NCBI GenBank assembly: GCA_030533385.1
Contig: JAUNJG010000018.1
Span: 1 to 32,748, forward strand
Source: Eubacteriales bacterium
GTDB lineage: Bacteria; Bacillota; Clostridia; Lachnospirales; Lachnospiraceae
Length of the DNA: 32,748 bases
Direction: 5' to 3'
Shown here: one piece after another, positions 23,707-32,510 of the stretch
Numbering within the stretch: the stretch's first letter is position 1
How the letters are laid out: every line of letters begins with the position of its first letter
The notes under the pieces: model-generated
Seen by the model: the letters and a program-made list of their open reading frames with translations, nothing else
The model's database searches: none
Told to the model about the DNA's origin: nothing
Position numbers and translations under genes: made by a program

Positions 23707-25167
23707 CTAATAAATGACGACCGGGAATCCGGCGTCCACATATTTGTAGAGAGTGGCAGCGGCAGAATATGGAAGGTTGACGCAGCCGTGGGAACCGTTG
23801 GTCTTGTAAATGGAACCGCCGAAGCTGCTTCGCCAGGAGGCATCATGAAGTCCCTGGTTTCCGTTAAACGGCATCCAGAAGGTCACTTCGGAGCTGTAGG
23901 AGCCGCCGCCTGCGTTTGGTCCTCTCAGCACGTCCGGACTTTTTTTGTAGGTGATGGAGTATACGCCGGTGTAGGTGGAAGCGTTTGGAGGCGTTCCGGT
24001 CACGCAGGAAGAATTCATCTTACATTCTCCGTCAATGTAAAGCCAGACTTCCTGGCTGGCGATGCTGATTTCCACATAGGAGTCACCGATGTCATCTCTG
24101 GCGGAGTTTCTGCAAAGCGCTGTGTAGGAGTAGACCGGTTCCCGGTTGACGTCCTTTCCGCTTTTTAGGTTTTTCATGAGCCTTTCTTTTTCTTTGTCAA
24201 AATAGATTTTCCATCCGTAATCGCCGCCGTAGGCATTGATTTTTCTTCCGTAGGATGTGGTGAAATCCCGGGAGCCGCCCATGGTGTTATATTTTTTCCC
24301 AAGTTCCTCCACATAGTCGCCCACCTTGCTGTCGGAGATGGAAACCTTAAAATTATCAGAGATGGAAATCCAGTCCTTTGTGGTGGAATAATCCAGAGTT
24401 TCCGTAGTGTAGGAAAAGTCATAGGTGATGGTGCCATGGGTGTACTGATTGGCCTGAGCCAGAGCGTTTTGCACATCCTCGTCTTTTTCATAGTGAGACG
24501 GCAGTTTGTATAAATCCGCCTGCTCAAAATCAATGCTGGTCTGGCAGGTTGCCAGAGCGTTGCCGATGGCGTCTATGAGCTGTTTTTTCTTGACGGTGTT
24601 CCCAAGAACTTCGGGAACAATCTCAAACTGAGACTCTCCGGCCTGTATGTAGGCGTCTTTTGGGGCCTGGACATTTTTTTTCGCAAAACATTCGAGATCG
24701 TTGACAACGGCCGTCAATTCATCCTCGTTGTAGGTGACGTCGAGGGTGATGGTGTGTTCCTCCCGGCCCAGGAAGTGGGTGAACCATGTCCATGGGCTGA
24801 AGGAGCGGTGCAGGTCAGAAATCTGGGAGCCGATGTGGATGACGGCGTCCACATCCTGGGGATCGATGATCTCGGTGCGCTCCTTTTCTTTCAGTGCGAT
24901 TTTGTGGGAATCCAGATCTTCCACAAAGGTTTTTTCCGCTTCTTCTACGGTCATTCCACCCAGCTTAATGTTGTTTACGACGATGTTTCTCTGAAAATGG
25001 CTACTGTAATGATAAACGCCGAAACCGTATCCAAAAAGAAGAAGGGCGGCTGCGGCTGTGGCAATCCATTTTGCTTTTCCGGAGGAGGACGCTTCCGAAG
25101 ATGTTGTGCGCTGCTGATTTATTTCTGTGGCGTTGTTTGCCTTATGTTTGGTGCGTTGTTTTTTCAT
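23707..25167 (-). CDS. L,D-transpeptidase (YkuD domain)
   Basis: A 486-residue cell-wall enzyme that forms 3-3 cross-links or attaches proteins to peptidoglycan. Residues about 34-54 are a membrane anchor (WIATAAAALLLFGYGFGVYHY, shown in part). The middle 300 residues, with NIKLGGMTVEEAEK, match the PG_binding_4-type repeats usually found before YkuD. The C-terminal YkuD domain has VEISIASQEVWLYIDGE, MPFNGNQGLHD and the catalytic SHGCVNLP (H460, C462). The start at 25167 is chosen for AAAGGA 8 bases upstream; an ATG two codons earlier has too little spacing. Convergent to the topoisomerase genes, with its own structured leader. Confidence 0.92.
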   Translation of the reverse strand: MKKQRTKHKANNATEINQQRTTSSEASSSGKAKWIATAAAALLLFGYGFGVYHYSSHFQRNIVVNNIKLGGMTVEEAEKTFVEDLDSHKIALKEKERTEIIDPQDVDAVIHIGSQISDLHRSFSPWTWFTHFLGREEHTITLDVTYNEDELTAVVNDLECFAKKNVQAPKDAYIQAGESQFEIVPEVLGNTVKKKQLIDAIGNALATCQTSIDFEQADLYKLPSHYEKDEDVQNALAQANQYTHGTITYDFSYTTETLDYSTTKDWISISDNFKVSISDSKVGDYVEELGKKYNTMGGSRDFTTSYGRKINAYGGDYGWKIYFDKEKERLMKNLKSGKDVNREPVYSYTALCRNSARDDIGDSYVEISIASQEVWLYIDGECKMNSSCVTGTPPNASTYTGVYSITYKKSPDVLRGPNAGGGSYSSEVTFWMPFNGNQGLHDASWRSSFGGSIYKTNGSHGCVNLPYSAAATLYKYVDAGFPVVIY

Positions 25168-25198
25168 GAGCATATCCTTTCTTGATGTAATCACAGTC

Positions 25199-25277
25199 AA
25201 AGCCAACACAATGCGGAACCGCCTGTCAGGCTCAGTGCGAAACGTGGGCCTTGTTGGATCCGATAGAAGTTGGCTTT
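25199..25277 (-). promoter_or_regulatory. Structured leader of the L,D-transpeptidase
   Basis: AAAGCCAAC (25199-25207) and GTTGGCTTT (25269-25277) form a 9-bp stem that encloses further pairing, including GCCTG-A-CAGGC near 25221-25231. A perfect -10 box TATAAT (minus strand, 25289-25294) lies just upstream, though no good -35 box was found, so the stem would be at the very 5' end of the mRNA. No known riboswitch signature was recognised. Confidence 0.5.
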
Positions 25278-25339
25278 AATCGCATATCATTATAGTATAT
25301 TTATAGAAAAAATGGTACCGGTGAAACCTTACAATTGTG

Positions 25340-25819
25340 TTAAATATCTTTAAACAATTCGCGGATTTGTGCCGGGGTATTACAACTTAGATTGGAATTA
25401 TGAAAGCGGAAGTCAGTGGTCACTTCTCTTCCAAACCATTTCGGCGGAATATACTGTTCGGCCTCTGAGAGGGAAGGAAACTCCACTTCCGCCAACACCA
25501 GTCCGTCATAAACCCCGTGAAATACATCAAGCTCAATGACATAGCCTTTGTCATCGGGGATGCGGTAGCGGTTTTTTTCTATTACTATGCCCTCTTTTTT
25601 GGAGAAAAGATGGAGATATTCTTCTTCGGTGAGGGGAAGTTCCAGCTCTTCCCGGGCCATGGCTCCCTTGGATTTTACCGTCAAAATCCAGGTGTCGTCT
25701 TTTTGGCGGATGCGGATGACCGGGCTGGTGTTGACGTATGCCTGGGAGATGGTGTGGTGAGGGTAAGAAGTCAAAGACTCCGGCAAGGTGTGAATTAAAA
25801 ATTTGCGTTCTATTTCCAT
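25340..25819 (-). CDS. CYTH-domain protein (triphosphate tunnel metalloenzyme)
   Basis: A 159-residue protein beginning MEIERKFLI, which gives the ExExK signature (E2, E4, K6) of the CYTH superfamily. Alternating charged strands follow (VIRIRQKDDTWILTVKSKG, REELELPL, YVIELDVFHG, LVLAEVEFPS), as expected for the tunnel-forming beta barrel that binds triphosphate and metal. Bacterial members hydrolyse inorganic tripolyphosphate or thiamine triphosphate, or cyclise ATP; the substrate here cannot be decided. It has its own promoter and a ribosome site AAAGGAG before the ATG. Confidence 0.9.
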   Translation of the reverse strand: MEIERKFLIHTLPESLTSYPHHTISQAYVNTSPVIRIRQKDDTWILTVKSKGAMAREELELPLTEEEYLHLFSKKEGIVIEKNRYRIPDDKGYVIELDVFHGVYDGLVLAEVEFPSLSEAEQYIPPKWFGREVTTDFRFHNSNLSCNTPAQIRELFKDI

Positions 25820-25875
25820 GATGCACTCCTTTCATGAGATGACAGTTCCGAAAACGACCGGAAAAATAAGAGAAT

Positions 25876-25904
25876 ATTTTATCTAGTATACATGATTTTA
25901 GCAA
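25876..25904 (-). promoter_or_regulatory. Sigma-A promoter for the CYTH gene
   Basis: On the minus strand TTGCTA (25899-25904), 17 bases, TAAAAT (25876-25881). The spacer also contains TATACT. It lies about 55 bases before the ATG at 25819. Confidence 0.6.
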
Positions 25905-25933
25905 AAAAGGGAATACAAAGCGAGTGCTGGCGC

Positions 25934-25962
25934 TTGCGTAAAAGCGATAATTAAGTTACAAT
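25934..25962 (+). promoter_or_regulatory. Sigma-A promoter for the DJ-1/DUF1189/CobU/sortase operon
   Basis: TTGCGT (25934-25939), 17 bases, TACAAT (25957-25962), then AGGAGG (26001-26006) six bases before the ATG at 26013. It is divergent from the CYTH promoter, with 29 bases between the two -35 boxes. Confidence 0.7.
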
Positions 25963-26012
25963 GCTAATGAACTCCATCGGGATAGAATAAAGTTTTTTAT
26001 AGGAGGTTTTCT

Positions 26013-26558
26013 ATGAGTTTAGTATATGTTTTTTTGGCAGATGGATTTGAGGAAGTGGAAGGGCTTACCGCGGTGGATTTGTTGAGAAGAGCCGGAGCCG
26101 ATGTCAAAACCGTTTCTATCATGGGAAGAAAAAGGATTACCAGCTCTCATCAGGTTGCGGTGGAAAGTGATTTGATATTTGAGGAGATTTCAGAAAAGGC
26201 GGACATGCTGGTGCTTCCGGGAGGATTGCCGGGAACTACGCATCTTAAGGAGCATGAAGGACTTTCTGAGCTTTTGAGAGAGCAATACGAGGCAGGAAGG
26301 TGGGTGGCGGCCATCTGTGCGGCGCCTTCTGTCCTTGGAGCACTTGGTTTTTTGAAGGGAAGAAAGGCAACCAGCTATCCGGGCTTTGTGGATGATACCG
26401 TGTGTGGACAATATGTGGAGGATGCTGTGGTGGTAGACGGAAATGTGGTCACCAGCCGGGGACTGGGAACGGCCATTCCCTTTGGTCTGACTTTGATAGA
26501 GCTTCTGTTTGACAAAGAAAAATCAGAAGAGATTGCGCACTCTATCATGTACCGGTAG
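26013..26558 (+). CDS. DJ-1/PfpI family protein
   Basis: A 181-residue cytosolic protein of the DJ-1 (ThiJ/YajL) group. ADGFEEVEGLTAVDLLRRAG is the N-terminal signature and holds the conserved Glu. DMLVLPGGLPG leads to the elbow AICAAPSVL with the reactive Cys102. VTSRGLGTAIPFGL is the C-terminal signature. Members act as glyoxalases, deglycases or oxidative-stress chaperones; which applies is not visible. It is the first gene of a four-gene operon, 15 bases before DUF1189. Confidence 0.9.
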   Translation: MSLVYVFLADGFEEVEGLTAVDLLRRAGADVKTVSIMGRKRITSSHQVAVESDLIFEEISEKADMLVLPGGLPGTTHLKEHEGLSELLREQYEAGRWVAAICAAPSVLGALGFLKGRKATSYPGFVDDTVCGQYVEDAVVVDGNVVTSRGLGTAIPFGLTLIELLFDKEKSEEIAHSIMYR

Positions 26559-26573
26559 GCGGGAGGCGCATAC

Positions 26574-27365
26574 ATGGAACAGGAAAAAAAGACCGGTTTC
26601 TTGCATCAGTATTTTGTTGCATGTTTTCAGCCGGCGAATTATAATCTGCTGTTAAATAAAAGGCGCGGGGGCCATATGCTGTATTTGCTGCTGCTGATGG
26701 CCTTTCTCGTGTTTATTGATACAGTCATTCCAATCACGGCGTGGACGACCAGTGTGGGAGGGCTAAAAAGGTTGTTTCTGGAGAGGGTTCCTGCCTTCAC
26801 GCTGGAAGATGGCAGCTTTCAAATCGCTTCGCCTCTGTCGTTTCATGTGGGGCCGGCCATTCGGGTGGAGATAAATTCCGGGGAGGAAGCATATGCTCCG
26901 GCGGCTTTTGAAGCGGAATATCAGGAGGAAATTCTTGTCAGCAGGACGAATGTTCTTGTGAGGGCGGGAGACAGGATGGCGGAGGTGCCGTTTTCTGCTT
27001 TAAAAAATATGAAGATGGATAACCAGAGCCTGGTGGCGATGATTCCATCTGTTATCACCCTGTTTTTTTTCTATTGTCTCATCGGATTGCTCAGCAAGGG
27101 AATCCAGTATGTGCTGATCGCTTTTGCCTTTGGGATGATATGCCGGGCGGGGGTTCGCTCTCCCGATGGCAGGTTTGTCTCCATGAAGGAGTCTTTTTTA
27201 ATCGCCTTTTATGCAAAGACGCTGTTTGCTGTTATCGGAAGCGTCAACGCCTGTCTGGGGTATATGGTTAGCAGCTTTTGGATGACGATGGTTTCAGTGA
27301 TGATTATCATGGGTTATATTTATAAGGCGGAAGTATCCGTGTTGAAAACACAGGAGATTTCCTGA
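26574..27365 (+). CDS. DUF1189-family membrane protein
   Basis: A 263-residue protein. One helix at about residues 35-57 (MLYLLLLMAFLVFIDTVIPI), then an extracytoplasmic domain of about 90 residues with LEDGSFQIASPLSF, then four helices (about 150-250). This is the layout of the DUF1189 family, common in Firmicutes and of unknown role. The ATG at 26574 has GGGAGG about 7 bases upstream. It is placed between the DJ-1 and CobU genes without promoter gaps. Confidence 0.75.
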   Translation: MEQEKKTGFLHQYFVACFQPANYNLLLNKRRGGHMLYLLLLMAFLVFIDTVIPITAWTTSVGGLKRLFLERVPAFTLEDGSFQIASPLSFHVGPAIRVEINSGEEAYAPAAFEAEYQEEILVSRTNVLVRAGDRMAEVPFSALKNMKMDNQSLVAMIPSVITLFFFYCLIGLLSKGIQYVLIAFAFGMICRAGVRSPDGRFVSMKESFLIAFYAKTLFAVIGSVNACLGYMVSSFWMTMVSVMIIMGYIYKAEVSVLKTQEIS

Positions 27366-27379
27366 GAGGAGGAAAGATT

Positions 27380-27934
27380 ATGTCGAAAGTGATTACAATT
27401 ACCGGCGGAAGCCGGAGCGGAAAGAGCGTGTTGGCGGAGAATAAGGCGGTAGAACACGGCGGAAGGAGTGTTCTTTACATCGCCACTGCCATTCCCGTGG
27501 ATGAGGATATGAAAGAGAGAATCCGCGTTCATCAGGAAAGAAGGGATCCGGAGTGGGGAACTTATGAAGGCTATCACTCCCTGGGAGAGGTTATCAAAAA
27601 TACAGAGAAAGATACCATTCTCCTGGACTGCGTGACGGTGCTGATCACCAACATTCTTTTTGAGGAGGAAAGAAATTTTGAGGAGCTGTCCCAAAGAGAA
27701 GTGGAGGATTTGGAAGCGCAGGTGATGATGGAGTTAAGCGATGTGATAAAAGGAGCCAGGGACGGCAACAAGACGCTGATTTTAGTGACCAATGAAATCG
27801 GGATGTCTGTGGTGCCATCCTACCGTCTCGGAAGAATTTTCAGTGACATGGCGGGAAAGGCCAATCAGTTCATTGCATCTTTGAGCGATGAGGCTTACAT
27901 TTCCATCAGCGGAATTCCTCTTCGATTAAAATAG
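27380..27934 (+). CDS. cobU: Adenosylcobinamide kinase / guanylyltransferase
   Basis: A 184-residue enzyme of cobalamin assembly and salvage: it phosphorylates adenosylcobinamide and then transfers GMP to it. The P-loop GGSRSGKS is at 9-16. IRVHQERRDPEW contains the conserved His that takes the guanylyl group. LLDCVTVLITN replaces the usual DCLT.W strand, and LVTNEIGMSVVP plus the GKANQ helix are C-terminal family motifs. No other cob gene (cobS, cobC, cobT) and no cobalamin riboswitch is in this window, so the gene stands alone between envelope genes. AGAGGAGGAAAG precedes the start. Confidence 0.92.
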   Translation: MSKVITITGGSRSGKSVLAENKAVEHGGRSVLYIATAIPVDEDMKERIRVHQERRDPEWGTYEGYHSLGEVIKNTEKDTILLDCVTVLITNILFEEERNFEELSQREVEDLEAQVMMELSDVIKGARDGNKTLILVTNEIGMSVVPSYRLGRIFSDMAGKANQFIASLSDEAYISISGIPLRLK

Positions 27935-27942
27935 GTGGCTCT

Positions 27943-28743
27943 ATGAAAAAAAAGAAAGAAAAAGGAAAGAATCCCCTGTCCACGCTGCTTCTCCTGATAT
28001 GCCTTGCCGTTGCCGGTTTTTCGGCATATAAGCTCTATACCTTTTACCGGGGATATCATGATGCCGACGAGGAGTATGAGGCGTTGACTGATTATGTGAA
28101 CATTGAGGAGGAAGAGGAGACCGAAGATGGGAAAAAACAAAAGAAGTGTCCCATCACGGTGGATTTTCCTTCTCTGCAAGCGATAAACCCTGACGTGGTT
28201 GCCTGGATTTATATTCCAAAAACCCAGGTGAACTATCCGGTTGCCCAGGGAGAGGACAATGAATATTATCTGAATTACAGTTTTGAGAAGAAAAGAAATT
28301 TCTGCGGGGCCATCTATCTGGATGCAAAATGCCAGCCGGATTTCTCTTCGGACAACAGCATTGTGTTCGGACATAATATGAAGAACGGTTCCATGTTCGG
28401 GGAGCTGAAGACGCTTTATGACAAGGCATACAACGAGGGGGCAGACTGGAGGAAGCATCCGGTGGTGTGGGTGGTGACGCCCCAGTGGAACATGGAGTAC
28501 AAAATATATGCGGCAAGAGAGATTGAGACGGGACTGGATGAGGACGTCTATATGATTGATTTTGCCCAGAGGGAAGGATATGCCCGGTGGATAGAGGAGC
28601 AAAAGCAGGCGTCTCAATATAAAACGAAGGCAAGCACAGAGTCTTTGGAGCCGTCCCTCACGCTTTCCACATGTACTTCCACGTCGGAAAACGGCCGCTT
28701 TGTCGTTCATGCCATCCGAGTTGGAAAAACGGCTCGCCAGTGA
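27943..28743 (+). CDS. srtB: Class B sortase
   Basis: A 266-residue cysteine transpeptidase that anchors surface proteins or pili. Residues 11-33 are the membrane helix, 40-70 an acidic linker. The catalytic triad is His144 in VFGHNMKNG, Cys244 in LTLSTCTS, and Arg252 in GRFVVHAIR. The long segment between His and Cys with an amphipathic helix is typical for class B. No sorting-motif substrate is encoded nearby. The gene starts 8 bases after cobU and is followed by 91 bases without an obvious terminator, so read-through into the LtaS-like gene is possible. Confidence 0.88.
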   Translation: MKKKKEKGKNPLSTLLLLICLAVAGFSAYKLYTFYRGYHDADEEYEALTDYVNIEEEEETEDGKKQKKCPITVDFPSLQAINPDVVAWIYIPKTQVNYPVAQGEDNEYYLNYSFEKKRNFCGAIYLDAKCQPDFSSDNSIVFGHNMKNGSMFGELKTLYDKAYNEGADWRKHPVVWVVTPQWNMEYKIYAAREIETGLDEDVYMIDFAQREGYARWIEEQKQASQYKTKASTESLEPSLTLSTCTSTSENGRFVVHAIRVGKTARQ

Positions 28744-28834
28744 CGGGCATGGGACATCGTTTTCTTTTTCTTTGAGAGCGCCTTGTCCGGAAGGATAAGC
28801 GAAACTGGAGGAAATGAAATAGAAAGGTTAAGTC

Positions 28835-30865
28835 ATGAAGAAGAAAATATGGAATTCTTCTAACCGAAAGGTGATTTTTTGTAACAGTATCACGGCGTTG
28901 CTTCTCAACATTTTTTTGGAGTACATGGAAAGAAAGTCGATGGAAGCGGTGCTTCAGTTTATTCATGAAAGAACCTTCGTTTTTCTTTTTAATGCGCTGA
29001 TTCTTTTTATGTTCTTGTCCCTGGTCTTTTTGGCCAGAAAAAAGGTGTTTACCTATGCGATGATAGCCGGAGGATGGTTTTTGATCGGCGTGACCAACGG
29101 AATCGTCTTAAACGGACGAAAGACGCCCTTTACCGCCGTAGATTTGACGCTGGTAAAATCCATCCTTCCGATATTGAACAGCTATCTGGAACTGTGGCAA
29201 ATCCTTCTTATGGTCTTAGGAATCATAGTCGTTGTGGCGGTGATTGTCTGTCTGTATCTATATTCCCCCGAAACAAAAAAAAGTTTTGACATGAAAACGA
29301 ACCTTGGGATTGTGGCAGTGTTGTGTCTTTTTTTTGCGGGCGTCTCTTATGTGGGGGTAGGGAGAGGACAGCTTATCAAAAAATTTGACAATTTGATTGC
29401 GGGCTATAAGGATTACGGGGTGGTCTATGGTTTTTGTGTCACGGCCTTAGACACAGGCATTGACCGGCCCATCAATTACAGCAAGGAGCGAATGAAAAAG
29501 CTGGAGCGAAAAATAGAGACAGCCCTGGATAAAGACCAAAATAAGAAGCAGCAAAAAACGCCGAATATCATTTTTGTGCAGCTGGAATCTTTTTTTGATA
29601 TCACGAAGGTCAAAGGGCTGCATTTTTCAGAAGACCCGATACCGAACATGCACCGTCTGCAAGAGGAGTATACGTCAGGCAGATTGAAGGTGCCCGTCTA
29701 CGGCGCCGGAACCATCAATACGGAATTTGAAGTCATTACCGGGATGAACGCCGGTTTTTTTGGAACGGGAGAGTATCCCTACCGAAGCGTCCTTCAAAAG
29801 AAGACCTGCGAGAGCATAGCCTATTGGCTGAAAGACCTGTCTTATGAAAGCACGGTGATTCACAATAACAATGCGACATTTTATGACAGGAATAAGGTGC
29901 TTTCCAATCTCGGATTCGACAATTTTCTCTCGATAGAGAACATGCAGGTAAAATCGAAAAATGAAGTGGGATGGGCGAAGGATTCTATGCTTACGGATTA
30001 TATTTTGGATACGATGAGGCAGACGGAGAAACAGGACGTGATATACACGATTTCTGTGCAGGGACACGGAGATTATCCGACTCATGCTCAGGAAAATGCC
30101 AAAATCCAGGTAGAGGGAGTAAATCGGGAGCAGTCCTACTTAAATCAGGTCACTTACTATGCCAATCAGCTGTACGAGATGGATCAGTTTATCGGAGATC
30201 TGGCCGGGCAGCTGGCACAGTGGGAAGAAGATGCCGTGTTGATTTGTTATGGGGATCATCTTCCGGGGCTTGACATTGAGACAAAAGGCTTGTCGTCGGG
30301 AAGCAAATATGAGACGCCGTATTTTATATGGGATAATTTCGGCTACAACAAAGAGCATAAAGAGGCGGAGTCAGAAGATGTCGCAGCCTGGCAGCTGGCC
30401 TCCAAAGTGCTTGCCCAGGTGAACATAACGGAGGGAAAGGTCAATCAGTTCCATCAGACCATGAAGGGGACGAAGAACGAAAAAAACAATCTGAAGCTTT
30501 TGCAGTACGACATGCTTTACGGCGCAGATTTTATCCGGGAGGGAGAGGAAGAATTAAAACCGACGACCCTTTGCTATAGTCTGGAACCGGTGGAAATCAC
30601 TAAGATAAAGACGGTGGAAAAGAGGCTTCTTTTGCTCGGAAATCATTTTAATCGGTTTAGCCGGGTGTATGTCAACGGAATACAGATATCCTCTGTGCTA
30701 AAAAGCAGCAAAGTGATGGAGATCAAAGCGTCTTCTGTGAAGGAAGGAGATGAGATTACCATTCATCAGGTGAGCAAGACCAATGAAAAAATTACATTGA
30801 ACCGGTCGGCAGCCTACGAGTTTTCCATGGAGAAAACGGAGCCTTTGTACAAAATCTCAAAATAG
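28835..30865 (+). CDS. LtaS-family sulfatase with C-terminal IPT/TIG-like domain
   Basis: A 676-residue polytopic enzyme of the lipoteichoic-acid synthase / phosphoglycerol transferase family. Five membrane helices fill residues about 10-170. The extracytoplasmic sulfatase fold has FVQLESFFD (metal-binding Glu), GAGTINTEFE with the Thr at the nucleophile position of LtaS, VIHNNNATFYDRN, GHGDYP, and CYGDHLPG (metal Asp-His). After it, residues about 575-665 (EPVEITKIKTVEKRLLLLGN, VYVNGIQISSV) look like a small IPT/TIG-type beta sandwich, absent from S. aureus LtaS. It probably adds glycerol-phosphate to a lipid or glycan; the exact acceptor is open. putP starts 30 bases downstream. Confidence 0.85.
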   Translation: MKKKIWNSSNRKVIFCNSITALLLNIFLEYMERKSMEAVLQFIHERTFVFLFNALILFMFLSLVFLARKKVFTYAMIAGGWFLIGVTNGIVLNGRKTPFTAVDLTLVKSILPILNSYLELWQILLMVLGIIVVVAVIVCLYLYSPETKKSFDMKTNLGIVAVLCLFFAGVSYVGVGRGQLIKKFDNLIAGYKDYGVVYGFCVTALDTGIDRPINYSKERMKKLERKIETALDKDQNKKQQKTPNIIFVQLESFFDITKVKGLHFSEDPIPNMHRLQEEYTSGRLKVPVYGAGTINTEFEVITGMNAGFFGTGEYPYRSVLQKKTCESIAYWLKDLSYESTVIHNNNATFYDRNKVLSNLGFDNFLSIENMQVKSKNEVGWAKDSMLTDYILDTMRQTEKQDVIYTISVQGHGDYPTHAQENAKIQVEGVNREQSYLNQVTYYANQLYEMDQFIGDLAGQLAQWEEDAVLICYGDHLPGLDIETKGLSSGSKYETPYFIWDNFGYNKEHKEAESEDVAAWQLASKVLAQVNITEGKVNQFHQTMKGTKNEKNNLKLLQYDMLYGADFIREGEEELKPTTLCYSLEPVEITKIKTVEKRLLLLGNHFNRFSRVYVNGIQISSVLKSSKVMEIKASSVKEGDEITIHQVSKTNEKITLNRSAAYEFSMEKTEPLYKISK

Positions 30866-30895
30866 AGGAAAGATAAGAAAGAGAGGAAACATACT

Positions 30896-32440
30896 ATGTC
30901 TATGACAACAATTGCGATTTTAATTGCCTTTGCCGCCTATCTGGCAGTTATGATAGGAATCGGCATCTGGTCCATGAAAAAGACCGTGGGGGCGGATGAT
31001 TATTTCCTTGGAGGGCGGGGATTGTCCGGTCCGGTGGCCGCTCTTTCTGCTCAGGCGTCCGACATGAGCGGATGGCTTTTGATGGGTCTGCCGGGTTCTG
31101 TCTACGCTCTTGGAACGGGACAAGCGTGGATAGCGGTGGGACTGGGGCTTGGAACCATCGCCAACTGGCTGATTGTGGCAAGACCACTCCGCGCCTATAC
31201 GATTGTGGCGAACAATTCCATGACGTTGCCGGAATTTTTCGGAAACAGATATCATGATGAAAAAAAGATACTGCTCGGAGTGTCCTCCGCAATTATCGTC
31301 ATCTTTTTCCTCGTGTACACCGCTTCTGCTCTGGCATCGGGAGGAAAACTGTTTAACACGGTGTTTGGCATTGACTATCATGTGGCGTTGTTGCTGGGGG
31401 CTGCGGTTATTTTGATTTATACTTTCATGGGAGGATTCCTCGCTGTTTGTACGACAGACTTCGTGCAAGGCTCTATGATGTTTCTTGCCCTTCTCGTGGT
31501 GCCGATTGTAGCGTGGAGCTATGTGAGCGGTTCCTTTGAGGATCTTTTGATGCAGACGGGGGTAGACGCCGCCCATTATCTCAGTTTTACTTACAATGGA
31601 GACCATCCGATTACAGCGGTGGAGATTATCTCCAACTTGGGATGGGGACTTGGATATTGCGGAATGCCGCACATTTTGGTTCGTTTTATGGCCATCAAAA
31701 ATGAAAAAGAGCTGAAGAAATCTTCTGCCATCGCCATCATATGGGTTGTGATTTCTCTTTCTCTGGCGGTGATTATCGGCCTGGTGGGCAGAGCTTTTCT
31801 CTTCCCGGTGATTCTCGGGGAGACGGCGGGTGCCGCCTCCGCAGAATCCGTTTTCATTGAGATGATTCAGAAAGTATTTATGGAACACCTTCCGATGCCT
31901 TTTGTTGCAGGCTTGTTCCTCTGCGGCATTTTGGCGGCCATCATGTCCACCGCCGATTCTCAGTTGCTCGTATGTTCTTCCTCCGTGTCCACAGATATCT
32001 ATAAAGATATTATGAACCCGAAGGCTTCTGAAGAATCGGTGTTGAAGGTCGGGAGGATTACTACGACGGCGGTGGCCTTGCTTGCCATCTTTATCGCCTG
32101 GAATCCGGAAAGCTCCGTTATGGGGCTGGTTTCCAACGCCTGGGCGGGCCTGGGTGCGGCTTTTGGTCCTCTCGTGGTGATGAGTCTGTTTTGGAGAAGG
32201 ACGAATCTGACAGGAGCTATCGCCGGCCTGGTGTCCGGTGCAGGTACGGTGCTTGTGTGGGATTATCTTCCGCTGGCAGGCGGACAGACCATAGGGGCTG
32301 CAACGGGACTGTATTCTCTGGTGGCTGGATTTGTGGTAAGCCTTGTGTTTATTGTGGTGGTCAGCCTGGTGACCCGGGCGCCGGAGCAGGCCATCCTGGC
32401 TGAATTTGACGAATATAAAAATTATTCGGACAACAGATAA
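30896..32440 (+). CDS. putP: Sodium/proline symporter (SSS family)
   Basis: A 514-residue transporter with about 13 membrane helices, importing proline with sodium. PutP signs: DYFLGGRGLSGPVAALSAQASDMSGWLLMG at the start (given by position: residues about 35-64), TLPEFFGNRY, and STADSQLLVCSSSVSTD near residues 350-366, which holds the Na2-site Ser/Thr pair. The length is normal. GAGAGGAAA precedes the ATG. It probably shares a transcript with the LtaS-like gene and ends at the terminator at 32475. Confidence 0.88.
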   Translation: MSMTTIAILIAFAAYLAVMIGIGIWSMKKTVGADDYFLGGRGLSGPVAALSAQASDMSGWLLMGLPGSVYALGTGQAWIAVGLGLGTIANWLIVARPLRAYTIVANNSMTLPEFFGNRYHDEKKILLGVSSAIIVIFFLVYTASALASGGKLFNTVFGIDYHVALLLGAAVILIYTFMGGFLAVCTTDFVQGSMMFLALLVVPIVAWSYVSGSFEDLLMQTGVDAAHYLSFTYNGDHPITAVEIISNLGWGLGYCGMPHILVRFMAIKNEKELKKSSAIAIIWVVISLSLAVIIGLVGRAFLFPVILGETAGAASAESVFIEMIQKVFMEHLPMPFVAGLFLCGILAAIMSTADSQLLVCSSSVSTDIYKDIMNPKASEESVLKVGRITTTAVALLAIFIAWNPESSVMGLVSNAWAGLGAAFGPLVVMSLFWRRTNLTGAIAGLVSGAGTVLVWDYLPLAGGQTIGAATGLYSLVAGFVVSLVFIVVVSLVTRAPEQAILAEFDEYKNYSDNR

Positions 32441-32474
32441 GAACCGCAGAAGATTTCTTTTGCAGGACAAGACA

Positions 32475-32509
32475 AAAAGCCTTCCTCATCGATGGGGAGG
32501 GCTTTTGTT
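32475..32509 (+). terminator. Intrinsic terminator of putP
   Basis: AAAAGCCTTCCTC (32475-32487) pairs with GGGGAGGGCTTTT (32494-32506) over 13 bp including two G-T wobbles; loop ATCGAT; the T-tract is TTTTGTT. The group IIC intron fragment begins immediately afterwards at 32511. Confidence 0.88.
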
Positions 32510-32510
32510 G

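Noticed and set aside
30920-32470. A 516-codon open frame on the minus strand over putP
   Set aside because: It is entirely antisense to a convincing PutP and its composition (His/Arg/Gln-rich, no hydrophobic core) is that of a shadow frame; no ribosome site is seen.
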